Shown here piece by piece: positions 21,632-32,753 of a stretch of 64,000 nt of DNA; the first letter of the stretch is position 1, and every line of letters begins with the position of its first letter. The stretch is from Massospora cicadina (Eukaryota; Entomophthoromycota; Entomophthoromycetes; Entomophthorales; Entomophthoraceae): NCBI GenBank assembly GCA_022478985.1, contig JAKSZP010004235.1, positions 49,044 through 113,043 of the forward strand, given 5' to 3'. The position numbers and the translations under genes were made by a program. The notes beneath the pieces are model-generated. The model was not told where the DNA came from. It made no database searches and saw only the letters and a list, made by a program, of their open reading frames with translations.

Positions 21632-22640
21632 ATGTCACATCCAGGTTGCTTTGATAAGGAATCTGCATGACACGCTGGGCCCGTTGCATATGAGGAGTTG
21701 AAAATTGCATTGGATACTCTGCTCAAAAGACAAGATGAGCTGCTCCAGGAAGTTTTCAGTGATAGGCTGCCGCCATTTGATTGCAAAGGAGATATTTATG
21801 GGTTCTTTTGACAATTCAAGTTTGTAACTGAAGGTACCTTGGACTGGCGGAGGGCGAAACTGTTGATCTCCACCTTGGATGTTGGAAGTGCTGATCAAGT
21901 CATTTGTTAACTTCCAAATAGTTTCGTTACATACCAAGAAGTCAAGGAGATGGTGCTGTAGTTGTTCAGCGGAACTGCAAAAATGTTGCAGTGGAAAGCT
22001 GAGTTCTTGACCATTGGGTTTCAGCAAAATATGACCCTCACCACTTTTGCTGAGCAATTTATGGCGGAAGACCATGTGTCGATTGGGGCAGGGATTTTAT
22101 CTGAAATTGATGTGTGCATTGCAATGTCCTCTGCGGTGAAGCCATACCCTGAGCTTTATAATGTATGGCCCCGTTGTTGGAGGACAATGTAACTCTTCTT
22201 GAACTTGTTCAGTTTGTACATTGCTTAGCTGTAACTTTCCCTCCACCCAATATCAAACAGATTCACACTGTCACCGATGCCAACCCTAATAATGTGGGGG
22301 TAATCAGCCAGTTGGTGCAGGTTCTGCCAGGTTACTCACCGCAGCCCAACATCCATTCCATAACTGATGATTGACAACTGACCAACTACCGCTTTGGCCC
22401 CAAATATGCTGATTGACAGCAGGCTTTCTACCAATGTGGGTCTGGTTATGTTGATTATCTTTGGAACAACATTCCAAGTGGGCCAACTTATATTAAGCAC
22501 AGACTTAGGCCCTATGGGGTAAGTTGTTTTAATTGCGGTCGCACTGGGCTCATGGGACAATGGTGCCCCAATCAATGGATCCCATACATACCACAGGATC
22601 AAAGTCATCAGGGAAAAGTCAGAGCGGAGTAGAAACGTGA
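21632..22640 (+). pseudogene. element D gag remnant
   Basis: An ATG at 21,632 opens a frame with YEELKIALDTLLKRQDELLQ, a coiled-coil-like start, and WRRAKLLISTLDVGSADQVI. It is broken by stops (near 21,668, 21,810, 21,908) and a frameshift before 21,962. Near 22,527-22,568 a zinc knuckle can be read as SCFNCGRTGLMGQWCPNQ; its expected histidine is gone, so the knuckle would not bind zinc normally. Confidence 0.75.
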
Positions 22641-23059
22641 CTCTCTACTTCCGCTATCTCAATTTCATATGTCCCACCTGAATCTACTGTATTAATTGCA
22701 GCAGAAGCCTCTCAGTATGATGATGCATACCTCTATCAACAGTCAGTTGGGGGAGTAAATGTTCTGACTCAAGCACAATTCAAAGAAACGGTGGACACAG
22801 GGTTTCTGGAGCAATTAAAGCCTTACGATTGTCAAATGTTTGACCAAAGTCCATCAGACTAGTTAGAACTTGTTCGCCAATGCATTATCTCTAAGAAGAG
22901 TAGAGGTCGCCCTTCCAATGGATGCTATTATAAAAGGGTACCCTAAAGTTGGCATGGGTATTATAAGTTTCCTGGGAAAACATGAACCGCTGAATGTACA
23001 CATAGTAAATAGCCAGCATTCATCTTACTTGGAGTACACTTACTGTGACATTGTGGTAG

Positions 23060-23980
23060 CCAAAACCTGAGTACAAGCTATAATTGATACAGGTGCTCCT
23101 GTTAACAGTTTTCACTAAGTTGGTGGCGAAGTTGTCTTTAAAACCTGACATAGACCATCAGATGGTGTATGGGACCTCTAGAGCGGAAACCACGGATTTT
23201 GAGGGAGTGTATAGCGCGCTTCCTTTGTGGTTTGGATCTGTTATTGTTGTGGCTCCAGAAATAGTATTACCAAATAGCAACTATGATCTGTTGATTGGGA
23301 CTGCTTTTATGTGACACTATGGGGCTGTCGTTGACATGATGGAAGAGACCCTAGCCATTTTGGGACAGTGGATCCCAATTTATTTTACCTCCAGCGGAGT
23401 GCCAAAGGGCTCAGTGCATATGGGACAACTCAACCTTGCCTACAGCGATGGGGTGATTCCAGTGCACTATCATCGATTAAAAGGGAAAACTTGGGCCCTT
23501 CCCCATCAGATTTATGAATATCAGGGGCTACCGCTTAGAGAAGCTGGAGCTATATCCATTCCCTCTGGACATCAAGTAATAGTGAACACTGAGTTAGAGG
23601 TGGAAGTGCCAGCTGGGCTCTATGGGGAGATCATTGGGCCTTATCAGCAATTGTGGCTTGAGCCTCACGTGGCTTCAGACATCATACTTCCAGGCCATGG
23701 GGAGATCAAGGTATTGATAGCAAATCTTCAGAAAATGCCAATTTGAATCCGTCAGCATCAGATTATAGCATATCTACATTTGAACCCAGTTGGGGAGGTC
23801 AACCAGGTTCACAAGTTCAGGTCTCTGGATGAATTTGGTCTGCCCATCAAACCACATCCCAGTGTAATGGCGGTTGTATCATGGGAGAATTTAATGGGGT
23901 TATTGGAAGACCAGAAGGATCGGGCAGAAGCTTTATTCCAAAAATACAAAGAGATTTTTGCTGTCAATGATTATATTTAA
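23060..23980 (+). pseudogene. element D protease and linker remnant
   Basis: The protease active site reads AIIDTGAPVNSF at about 23,078, followed by a frameshift. The continuation MVYGTSRAETTDFEGVYSAL and NYDLLIGTAFM (to 23,310) matches the flap region of the proteases in A and L. A linker of about 200 codons with two stops leads to the polymerase. Confidence 0.7.
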
Positions 23981-24677
23981 GGTGTTTGGGGGGTTGTTCA
24001 TTGGCTGGACACTGGGGATTATCCCCCTATCAGGTCTCAGCCAATCCTCCAATCAAGGGCAGCTGAAGAAGTCATCACCAAGGAAATTGAAAAAGCTGCT
24101 AGAGCAGGGAATGCTCAAACCATCTAAGAGTCCATGGGCTTCACCTGTCCTAATTGTTAAAAAGAAGGATGGTACTAACTGCGTAGTAATTGACTACTGG
24201 AAGCTCAATAGTATCACCAAAAAAGACTCATACCCTTTGACATGGATTGAAAATGCACTGGATCAGTTAGGTGGAGCTCACTACTTCTCAGCAATGGATT
24301 TGATATCCAGTTATTGGCAAATTGAGTTGCCCACGGCAGAACAAGAAAAATGCGCCATAATCACATCCAAAGGGCTTTTTCAACCAACTTGGATGCCACA
24401 AGGGTTATGTAATGCCTCAGCTACATTCCAACGAGCAATGGACACCATTCTGGGCAATCTGAAGCTGTCTCTTGTACTCGTGTATCTTGATGATATTAAC
24501 ATCTTCTCTTGCATGTGCACTGAACACCTTACCCATTTGGAAGAGGTATTTCACTGACTGGCTGATGCCAATATTAAGATCAAGCCCCAGAAATGTCACT
24601 TCTTCAAGGATAAGCTGGAGTACCTCGGTTTTGTGGTGGATGCTACTGGGCTAAGACCCAACCCTCCAAGATGGAGG
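23981..24677 (+). pseudogene. element D reverse transcriptase, left part
   Basis: A 199-codon frame holds SPWASPVLIVKKKDGTNCVV, FSAMDLISSYWQIELP, GLCNASATFQRAMDTILGNL and the intact catalytic VYLDDI near 24,482. After a stop at 24,555 the thumb continues as LEYLGFVVDATGLRPN. The element E insertion cuts it here; the sequence resumes at 30,397. Confidence 0.88.
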
Positions 24678-24682
24678 CTATC

Positions 24683-25381
24683 TGTGACGAACAGGCTCTC
24701 TCCAGTATGCAACAAATGAATTTGGCAAAAATAAGCCAAGTTGCAGTACATATAGCTGAGACTACACAAGAGAGAAACTTCCTGCTATGTGCATTGAGGA
24801 CAAGATCAGTTATTAAACCATGTAGGATAGTAGCCAGAATGCTGGTTGACAATAGTGAAATTTGTCCCGTTGACAAGGAATAGAGAGAAGCTAAAGCCTA
24901 TGCCAACTCACTATCATCAACATGTTAAATCCTGTCATACAATAAGAATATAATAAAAATAAAAATAAACTTAAACTTTTAGTTTATTTATCTGCAGGAT
25001 TGAGAAAATGAAGTTAGAGAATCTAACTTGATTTCCTGTATTATATGTGCTGGAGAATGCTAGGCACTCTAATGGTTTAAAAAGCTTAAAAAAATCAAAA
25101 AAATGCCTTGTTCAAAACCTGAGCTTAAATTAGTACTAATGGGGTTTCAAACTTAAAAGTTTCCGACTTTTGGCCTGCTTATGAGATCCAAACTCCAGAT
25201 TCCGACTATTGAACTTATATGTATTATTGGAATTCTTTTATTCATATCGTATTTCCAAACTGAACCATCTCAAATTTGATTAAATCTCATGGCTGAACTT
25301 TGGAACTCCTTCTCCATACTCTTATTGGTAGCCCTAAAGGTAAGGACCATATGGCAATCAGGTAGGACCTTGACTGTTACA
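24683..25381 (-). repeat. left LTR of element E (3' LTR)
   Basis: It matches 29,700-30,396. Its upstream end (minus strand, from 25,381) continues the Pol reading frame for about 37 codons. The membrane-helix frame of the other LTR is present but shifted here near 24,735. Confidence 0.9.
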
Positions 25382-25548
25382 TCACCCCCCTGAGAGGTGA
25401 GATTTGAGTGTGCAAAGAATTCACTAATTTTCTGAGGGCAATGAGTAAACTCTTCCTCTGATTGCCAAGTTGATTCTTCAACAGGACAACCAGACCATTT
25501 AACCAAGAAATACCGCCTCCCTTTCTTAATCTTAGAGTCCAATATCAT
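25270..25548 (-). pseudogene. element E chromodomain and U3-encoded Pol tail
   Basis: The chromodomain, a histone-mark reader that steers insertion in chromoviruses, reads ILDSKIKKGRRYFLVKWSG then PVEESTWQSEEEF. The frame does not stop at the LTR edge (25,381): it passes through the purine tract as SQGGDVTVKV and runs 37 codons into the LTR before a stop at 25,270. The tail resembles the first residues of the U3 frame in element F (VTVEVYPQHHIAL), which argues that this is real coding sequence and not chance. Confidence 0.75.
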
Positions 25549-25560
25549 TAAAACCTCAAA

Positions 25561-26705
25561 TTAATCACCTTCTGAATTTTCTAGATTTACTGGACCTGGT
25601 TTTTCTTGAGATTTACCTTCAAACTTCCTCAGCTGTGAAATATGAAACACAGGATGAGCCTTTGATTCTGGGGGGAGATCTAATTCAAATGCCACCTCAC
25701 TAATAGGATGAACAATTCTGAATGGCCCTAGCCTATAGGGACCCAGCTTCCGGCATCTGACTGGCAGTGAGTAGTTCTTTGCATTTATTAAAACCAAATC
25801 CCCTTTCTTTAGCATAGGTCCTTTAGAACGTCTCTTATCAGCCTTGAACTTTTGATAACCAATGGCTTTTATGAGGTTGTTATTCAAAGGCTTAATGTTC
25901 TCATGAATGCCCTAGACCAGACTGTCTGCAGCTGGATTGATTCCTTCTACCTCACCTTCATATGCCCTAGGGTGCTGGCCATGATCTGCAAAAAATTGGG
26001 TCACACCCCTAGATGAGTGGACATGGTTGTTATAGGCAAATTGTGCAAAACGGATCCAACTTACCCAGTCATTTTGGCACGCTGATGTGTAGCAACGAAG
26101 GTATTGTTCCAAAATCTGGTTGATTCTCTCAGTTTGCCCATCAGATTGTGGGTGGTATGATGAGGAACATCAGGGTCTAATTTTCAAATTGCTTAATAAA
26201 TGTTCCCAGAATTTAGATATAAACTGAGGTCCTCGATCTGAGACAATTTCATCTGGGATGCCATGTATGGAGAACACTTCTTCCATAAAAATCTGTGCTG
26301 AATTACTTGCAGTAATCTTCTCATTACAAGGGAAAAACTCAGCATATTTAGTGAGCTGATCTACCACAACCATAATTGAATTAAGCCCTTTTGTTCTAGG
26401 TAAACCAACAATGAAATCTACACTAAGTGATGACCATGACCTTAAAGGTATCTTTAAAGGCTTCAGTTTCCCCTGGGGTTGTTGGTGTGAAGGCTTAGAT
26501 CTTGCACAAGTTAGGCATAATGAAATATACTTCTGAACAAGTGTGGTTAAACCTGGCCAAGAATAGTGACGGGCTATAAGTTCAAGCGTCTTTTCAACCC
26601 CAGGATGACCTGCCAAGGGATGGTCATGGCAAGCCTTAACTACCTTAAGTTGCAAACCTTTAGAAGTGATCCACGGCCTAATCTTGTGGAAGATAACTCC
26701 ATCTT
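25561..26705 (-). pseudogene. element E integrase remnant
   Basis: The zinc domain reads HPLAGHPGVEKTLELI and CLTCARSK (HHCC pattern). The core has SVDFIVGLPRTKG (Asp) and IVSDRGPQF (Asp); the Glu-bearing helix is interrupted by stops near 26,160. The C-terminal part includes KKGDLVLINAKNY, LGPFRIVHPISEVAFEL and HPVFHISQLRKFEG, the usual region before a chromodomain. Three frames are needed to read it. Confidence 0.85.
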
Positions 26706-26833
26706 GTAGAGAAAACTCACGGTGATCATCTGACTTAGTACCCTCCTTTAGTTCAAGAAAAAGTTTTCTTCCAAATTCTGATGTTTTCTGGGCTCTATGT
26801 ACATTTTCTTGAAGATATGAGAACCTTCATCAA

Positions 26834-28361
26834 TCAGCGCAAATAGGTTTGGAGTGAGCATAGTCGCTGTGTTGTAATGATCAAGTTCCTTTTTGAAAAA
26901 GATAAAGTGGGGTCCCTACTCAGCATATCTGGTAAAATGTTTCCTTTTCCAGGCTTATACTCAATTTTGAACACATATTGTGAAAGCTCTTGATGCCATC
27001 TTGCCTGGCATTGATTCATCTTATGTGGTTTCTTGTAGAATTCCAAAGCTTTGTGATCAGTGCGAATGACAAAGGTTTGGCGTGCATAAAGTAGGTGATG
27101 CTGCCACTCCTTGAGGGCAGAAATTATTGCCAGCATTTCCTTATCGTAGATAGGGTAATTTGTCTCTGCAGGGATCATCTTACGACTGAAAAAACAGATA
27201 GGATGTTCCAAGTCATCATCCCCTTTTTGAAGGAGGACTGCACCTACTGCAAAGTTGGATGCATCTGTTTCAACGATAAAAGGACGATTTGGGTTGGGAT
27301 GTGCCAGCACTGGTGCTGACATAAGACAATCATCGATGTAACATAAGACAATCTTTGATTTTCTGGAAGGCCAGCTCTTCCGCCTCCCCCAAGTAAAAGG
27401 AACATTACCTGTAAGACGTGTTAAAGGAGCCACTTTCTCTGACAAATTTTCCAAAAAATGACGAAGAAAATTTATCACTCCAAGAAAACTGCGTACCCCT
27501 GTACAATCAACAGGAGCCTTCCACTGCTTAACTGCATGAACCTTATCTGGACATATTGCTAGTCCATCCTTGAAGATCACATTACCCAGGAAAGACACTG
27601 ACTCTTGGTTAAATTCACACTTTGATGCTTTCAGTTTCAGGTTGGCACTTAAAATTGCTTCTAAAACTGAGCAGACATCCTTGTGATGTGATTCCATGTC
27701 TTTGGAAAATATCAAGATATCATTCATATAGGCAACACAACACCTTCCTACCAAATTTCCCAGTGCCTGATCAATCATTCTCTGGAATACTGCAGGGGCA
27801 TTGCGTAAACCAAAAGGCATCACTCAATACTCATAGACTCCTAAATGACATTTAAAGGCAGTGTATTTTTGGTGCTCAGGCTTCACTGGGATCTGATTAA
27901 AAGCGTCCACCAGATCAAGCTTTGTAAAAACCTTACAATTTGAGATCATGGGAAGAATGTCTTCCATTAAAGGAATTGGATATGGATCTGGTTCAGTTAT
28001 CTCATTAAGTCTTTTATAGTCAATGCAAGGGCGTAACTCTCCATTTGACTTTGGAACCAATAAGACTGGAGAAACAACTGAAGACTTGGATGGGACAATC
28101 AACTTCTTGCTGTGTCATTTCTTTAACATAAGTCTCTAAAGCATCTTTTGCTTTTGGGTTCAGTGGGTATACTGGGCTACCTTGTGGTAACACAGCACCT
28201 TCCTTGAAATTGAATGAAAATGCTAGGTGGCTTGTAGCTGGTAATGAAAAGGTCCCTTTTGTCCCAAACAAGTGTGCATATTTCCAGTATTCTTCAGGAA
28301 GATGTTCAGGTGGGTTGTTCGCCAATGCTACACCCATTCTTGAAATTATTGACTTATCCAC
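26834..28361 (-). pseudogene. element E reverse transcriptase and RNase H remnant
   Basis: Motifs in order on the minus strand: SSVVSPVLLVPKSNGELRPC, FTKLDLVDAFNQIPVKP, MPFGLRNAPAVFQRMIDQAL, then AYMNDILIF, where the second catalytic Asp pair is changed to Asn-Asp. RNase H follows in a long 329-codon frame with VETDASNFAVGAVLLQ, NYPIYDKEMLAIISALKEW and IRTDHKALEF. The last frame is one of the longest intact in the window, so E is not very old. Confidence 0.9.
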
Positions 28362-28386
28362 CTCAAACGCTAAGGTAACTGGCTCA

Positions 28387-28700
28387 TCACTTTGATGGAT
28401 TGAGATTTACTTTATGGGAGCTTAGGTCAAAAGATGGGGAAAAACGATACCACCATCTCATACCCAAGATCATGTGGTAAGGTAAGTTTCTTAATACACT
28501 AAATTCCTCTTCAAATGAGTAGTCCTTTTGATACAGGGTTAGCAAGGAGTCCGCTTTCCAAACTTTTGAAATCTTGGTGGCATCTGCCAACGTTACTGTA
28601 CCATTTTGGTAGACTTTCAGACCTAAGAATTCTGCTAGCTCCATGTCAATATAATTTTTACCCGCCCCTGTGTCAACCAATGCCAACACATTGATGGACT
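28387..28700 (-). pseudogene. element E aspartic protease
   Basis: The frame starts MLALVDTGAGKNYIDMELAE, giving the catalytic DTG triad, and ends with a second-lobe HMILGMRWWYRF. The same two landmarks occur in the protease of F. It is about 100 codons, the usual size for the domain, and is open throughout. Confidence 0.8.
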
Positions 28701-28766
28701 GCGTAGAAAACTCTTGTTTCAGTGTAAAGGAAAATAAGATATAAGGATAAGAAGAATTATGATGCT

Positions 28767-29637
28767 TTAATTTTTGAGCTTGGAATTTCTTATCATGAAG
28801 ACTGTATACAGCATTATTTGAATTTTCTGGTGCTTGAGCTTGATTTGGCTGGACTTTGGGATCAGTTTGCTGGTTAGATAAAGGATATCCCTTATCCTTT
28901 TAGACTTAAATGGTTCTGAACTTTCCCTACGAAACTTACCTGACTCCTCCATTGAGGTAGCAAAACGTTCCTCCTCCTTATGGGAATTGATCATCCCTAG
29001 ATGTCTCTCCACTTGTAGGGCTAGGTTGAGCTCCTTTTCAAAACTATCTGTTTGAGGAGATGCCACTAATGACAAGAGTAAATATTGATTAAGATGTTGA
29101 TGGAACAATCTTGGGATTTGTGACTCTGGTACTCTGGCCGCCTTAGCCAATGGAGTGAACAAGCGGGCATATCCATTGACTGAATGGGGACCTTGTCTCA
29201 AAGCCAATAATGCAGCCCATGCTGCGTCCTGAGCCTCATCAGGAGCAGCGTCCTGCTCCACCAGATTTAAACATTCCTCCAAAGAGTTAGGGAGTAAGGT
29301 CTGAATATCAATAAGCTGAGATAACTAAGCAGCCAGATGGTCTGGAAGTGCCGATAGAATGGTTTAAGTTGGTTTGGGAATGAAATTGAACCACCAGCTG
29401 CTAATGTAAGATGAGCTTGAAGTTTCTCACGCATAAATACCTCTTGAATCAGATTGAATTCTGAGGCTTCCAAGCTCATCAATGAGGATTTATTAATCTC
29501 TTTTCCAGCCCTTGGATATGAATCTCTTGTACTCTGTTGACTTCTAAACATGCGGAAAATTTCATGCATGAGGAAAGCTAAGGAGAATACAAACATCAAA
29601 ACTGTGGTAAAGTGACTATACCAGATAGGGATCATTT
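28767..29637 (-). pseudogene. element E gag remnant
   Basis: The N-terminal part after the leader has a third hydrophobic segment (TTVLMFVFSLAFLMHEIF, near 29,590). The rest reads LEASEFNLIQEVFMREKL, then after a frameshift near 29,275 EECLNLVEQDAAPDEAQDAA and ALQVERHLG. The same order and many of the same residues occur in gag of F. No zinc knuckle was seen. Frame breaks occur near 29,270 and at the C-terminal end. Confidence 0.75.
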
Positions 29638-29892
29638 TCACTTCTGGTTCTGTAGTTGTTCCCCAAAGTACTGAGAAAAATTGTTAGAGCTTCGTTTAAT
29701 GTGACGAACAGGCTCTCTCCAGTATGCAACAAATGAATTTGGCAAAAGAAGCCAAGTTGCAGTCCATATAGCTGAGACTACATAAGAGAGAAACTTCCTG
29801 CTATGTGCATTGAGGCCACGATTAGTCTTTAAACCATGTAGGATAGTAGCCAGAATACTGGTTGACAATAGTGCAATTTGTCCCGTTGACAA
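29638..29892 (-). CDS. element E LTR-encoded membrane leader of Gag
   Basis: The frame lies mostly inside the 5' LTR (29,700-29,892) and crosses its edge and the primer-binding segment without a break. It begins near STGQIALLSTSILATILHGL, a first hydrophobic helix, and has a second around SYVVSAIWTATWLLLPNSF. Then WREPVRHIK crosses the LTR edge and is followed by RSSNNF. A stop at 29,638 separates it from the gag frame, which resumes at once in the same reading frame. The true start is unclear because a one-base change upstream breaks the link to a possible ATG near 29,940. Element F has a closely similar leader. Confidence 0.6.
   Translation of the reverse strand: MSTGQIALLSTSILATILHGLKTNRGLNAHSRKFLSYVVSAIWTATWLLLPNSFVAYWREPVRHIKRSSNNFSQYFGEQLQNQK
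29690..29697 (-). promoter_or_regulatory. possible self-primer site of element E
   Basis: Two bases inside the LTR edge, the RNA-sense sequence AAACGAAG is complementary to CTTCGTTT at 30,022-30,029, about 26-33 nt below a TATA box (30,055-30,061). Tf1/sushi-type elements prime reverse transcription with their own RNA 5' end in this way. The word is short, so alone it is weak evidence; element F shows the same layout. Confidence 0.5.
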
Positions 29893-30396
29893 GGATAGAG
29901 AGAAGCTAAAGTCTGTGGCAACTCACTATAATCATACATGTTAAATCCTGTCATACAATAAGAATATAATAAAAATAAAAATAAACTTAAACTTTTAGTT
30001 TATTTATCTGCAGGATTGAGAAAACGAAGTTAGAGAATCTAACTTGATTTCCTGTATTATATGTGCTGGAGAATGCTAGGCACTCTCATGGTTTAAAAAA
30101 GCTTAAAAAAATCAAAAAAATGCCTTGTTCAAAACCTGAGCTTAAATTAGTACTAATGGGGTTTCAAACTTGAAAGTTTCCGACTTTTGGCCTGCTTATG
30201 AGATCCAAACTCCAGATTCCGACTATTGGACTTATATGTATTATTGGAATTCTTATTCATATCGTATTTCCAAACTGAACCATCTCAAATTTGATTAAAT
30301 CTCATGGCTGAACTTTGGAACTCCTTCTCCATACTCTTATTGGTAGCCCTAAAGGTAAGGACCATATGGCAGTCAGGTAGGACCTTAACCGTTACA
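29700..30396 (-). repeat. right LTR of element E (5' LTR)
   Basis: On the minus strand it shows, in order: U3, a TATAATA box at 30,055-30,061, an AATAAA signal at 29,999-30,004, and the membrane-leader frame from about 29,900 to the LTR edge. The coding part therefore lies downstream of the predicted polyadenylation signal, in U5. Confidence 0.85.
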
Positions 30397-30990
30397 CTAT
30401 TAGGAAGATGACTAAGCCAGTTAGTAAACAGGACATTCCGCTGTTTGAGCTACTAAAGAAGGATGTCATGTTCAAATGGATGGAATGGTGCTAATGTGCC
30501 TTTGATACACTTTGAACGGCGCTAATCAGTGCGCCCTTGTTGCACTACCCTAATTTTGATAAAGAATTTATAGTGCAGATGGATGTATCCTGTTCTGCTG
30601 TTGGGGAGTTCCTGTCTCAGAAGAATGATGAGGGGGAGGAGCACCCCGTGGTGTACTGCAGTCATAGCTTTAATTGCCATGAACGAAATTACACTGTAAC
30701 TGAGCAGGAGTGCTTAGTGGTGATTTATGCATATAAGCAGTTTTGAGTCTAATTGCACAGAGTAAAGTTTAAGGTTGTAATGGATCATGCATCGTTATGC
30801 TGGTTACAGAGTTTGAGAGAGCCTGAGGGGTGGCTGGCCTGATAGGCCCTTAAGCTGCAATCTTACAACTTTGAAATTCTTCATCAACCAGGAGCAAAAC
30901 ACCAAAACGCTAATTGCTTATCAAGATTGCCAATAATTGCAGTTATGGAAGATTTAAGTGACATAATTTTTTAAAAATGCTCAGCAGAAA
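30397..30990 (+). pseudogene. element D RNase H remnant
   Basis: After element E the D polymerase region resumes with LFELLKKDVMFKWMEW. RNase H reads FIVQMDVSCSAVGEFLSQ, then NYTVTEQECLVVIYAYKQF and VVMDHASLCWLQSLREPEG. Two stops (30,745 and 30,841) break the frame. It joins the thumb at 24,677 once E is removed. Confidence 0.8.
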
Positions 30991-31093
30991 GTATGACGAT
31001 GAACCACCCCAAGTGATTAAAGCATTGAATGAAATGTGAACAAATACCTTCTAATGGAATGGATAGCTGTACAAGCAGACTGGTAATTCTACT

Positions 31094-32180
31094 GTGAATT
31101 TTTTGCAATCCTCAGCATGGCCTAAAATTATTATGAGCGCCCACAAGGCAGTTGGACATGGAGGAGTGCACAAGACAATGGAGTTGTTGCACCCTCAGTA
31201 CTATAGGGAAAACATGAACTTTGAAGTGCTCAAAACCATTTCCTGTTGTCATCAGTTCCAAGTGGAGAAGCCATTCTGCCATAAGGCTTTGTATCAGGTA
31301 GTGAAACCACATTTTGCCTGGCATATGGTTTCCCTTGATGTCGTTGGTTCATTGCCAACAGGAGCTAGCCAGTGTAAGTACATTCTGGTGGCTATCGACC
31401 ACTTGACCCATTGGATCAAAGCAAGGGTGATACAGGATTTGAGGGCAGTTACAGTGGCCAAGTTCATAATGGAATTCATTGTTCAGCGACACAGCTGCCC
31501 TCAGTTCATTATCACTGATAATGGAACCAAATTTACCTTGCACATCCTCCCCAAACTGAATGATCTTATGGGTATCCGCGGGGTTCTGAAAACTCCATAC
31601 CACCCCAAATCTAACGGAATGGTCAAATGGGTGAATGGGACTTTAGTGAATATACTACAAAAATTAGTAATGGATTGACCTTCTGATTGGAGTTATCTTC
31701 TTTCCACTGCCGTGTTTGCCTATAACATTAGTTACCATTCCGCCATGGGGAAGAGTCCTTTCTAACTACTATATGGCCAACACCCAGCTCTTCTGGCGTT
31801 ACTTTATTTGTGTGTAGAAGATACCGGTGGAATGGAACCCCACCACTATTTGACTAACCTTGCGGACATTCTGATCAAACTGCAAACTGAAGCATATTCC
31901 TTCAGCTTATCCAAGAAGATCAGGAATCAGGCCACCAATCAGTTATATCATAGTGGGCTTGTGCAGTTCAAGGAAGGCGATATGGTTCTCTTCGATGACC
32001 AACATGAATTCAGGCATAAACACAAGCTGGCTAGTAATTGGATCAGTCCGTTCAAAGTTATAGAGAAAACTGGGGCCAATGCATATACCATCAAGGACCT
32101 TGCATGTGGTCGGATTGTCAACTGAGTGCATGCAAAGTTCCTCTGACCATACAAACAATAGGAGCCTTATTGTCCAGTCA
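31094..32180 (+). pseudogene. element D integrase remnant
   Basis: The zinc domain shows HKAVGHGGVHKTMELL and CCHQFQVEK (first Cys of the pair present). The core has SLDVVGSLPTGASQCKYI (Asp) and IITDNGTKFTL (Asp), while the expected Glu in GMVKWVNGTLV is Lys, an inactivating change. A stop occurs at 31,676. The C-terminal part carries ISPFKVIEKTGANAYTIKDL. There is no chromodomain. Confidence 0.85.
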
Positions 32181-32192
32181 AGGAGGGGGTAA

Positions 32193-32753
32193 TGTCGCGA
32201 TTCTGATATGACTGGATGATAATTGTGGGACAGCTAGGGCGGATTGGGAAGAATCCGCTGAAAATGATATCAGTTACAATTATACAAGTACCTCAAGATG
32301 GGGCAATATTGGGATTTAATGGGTTTATTATTAGATCGCCTCTAAATAAGGCGATAAGTGAATATTGACATTCAACAAATACAAACTAAACCGCCTACAA
32401 TTAGGGCGATAGAGAACTAAAGAATAACAAGATGAAATGAGGAGAATCGGCGGAACAGAATAGTCCAAGCTATGAAAGTGTTATCATCCAAAGCCGCTGT
32501 ATATAAGCGAGATGGGCGATTAAGAGGAGGAGAGTTGTGAATAGTTTAGAAGAGAGAAATAACGAGGATCTGCTGTGTTTATTATATTGAATAAAGAGTA
32601 TAGTGGGAGCAAGTTCTCCATATTATTAATTCAGTTTATTTTGTTGTTTCAAAGGGCAACGATCGTCATATTGTTGGTCCTATTGCTCAGTGGGCTGAAC
32701 CCTGTGCAAAATTCCTTACAGCGTATTTTAAAAATTCTGCTGATTTTATAACA
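32193..32753 (+). repeat. 3' LTR of element D
   Basis: Partner of 21,007-21,567; same length, start TGTCGCG, end TATAACA, followed by the duplication CTAAG. Confidence 0.9.

Larger units (their letters stand above)
24683..30396 (-). mobile_element. chromodomain Ty3 element E inside element D
   Basis: LTRs of 699 and 697 bp start TGTGACGAAC and end GTTACA (plus-strand reading). Flanks CTATC and CTATT (24,678 and 30,397) are a 5-bp duplication with one change. Read on the minus strand the order is membrane-helix leader, gag, protease, reverse transcriptase, RNase H, integrase, chromodomain: a chromovirus. It is related to F at both DNA-structure and protein level. Stops in the gag leader and an altered catalytic Asp in the polymerase show it is dead. 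It is younger than D. Confidence 0.92.
21007..32753 (+). mobile_element. Ty3-type LTR retrotransposon D, split by element E
   Basis: Two 561-bp LTRs, a perfect target duplication CTAAG (21,002-21,006 and 32,754-32,758), a primer-binding site at 21,569 and a purine-rich CAAGGAGGGGGTAA before the right LTR define the ends. Gag, protease and polymerase lie left of element E; the rest of the polymerase region, RNase H and integrase lie right of it. Without E the element is about 6.0 kb. Element K at 56,995 is a close relative in the opposite orientation. Frameshifts and stops inactivate it. Confidence 0.92.
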
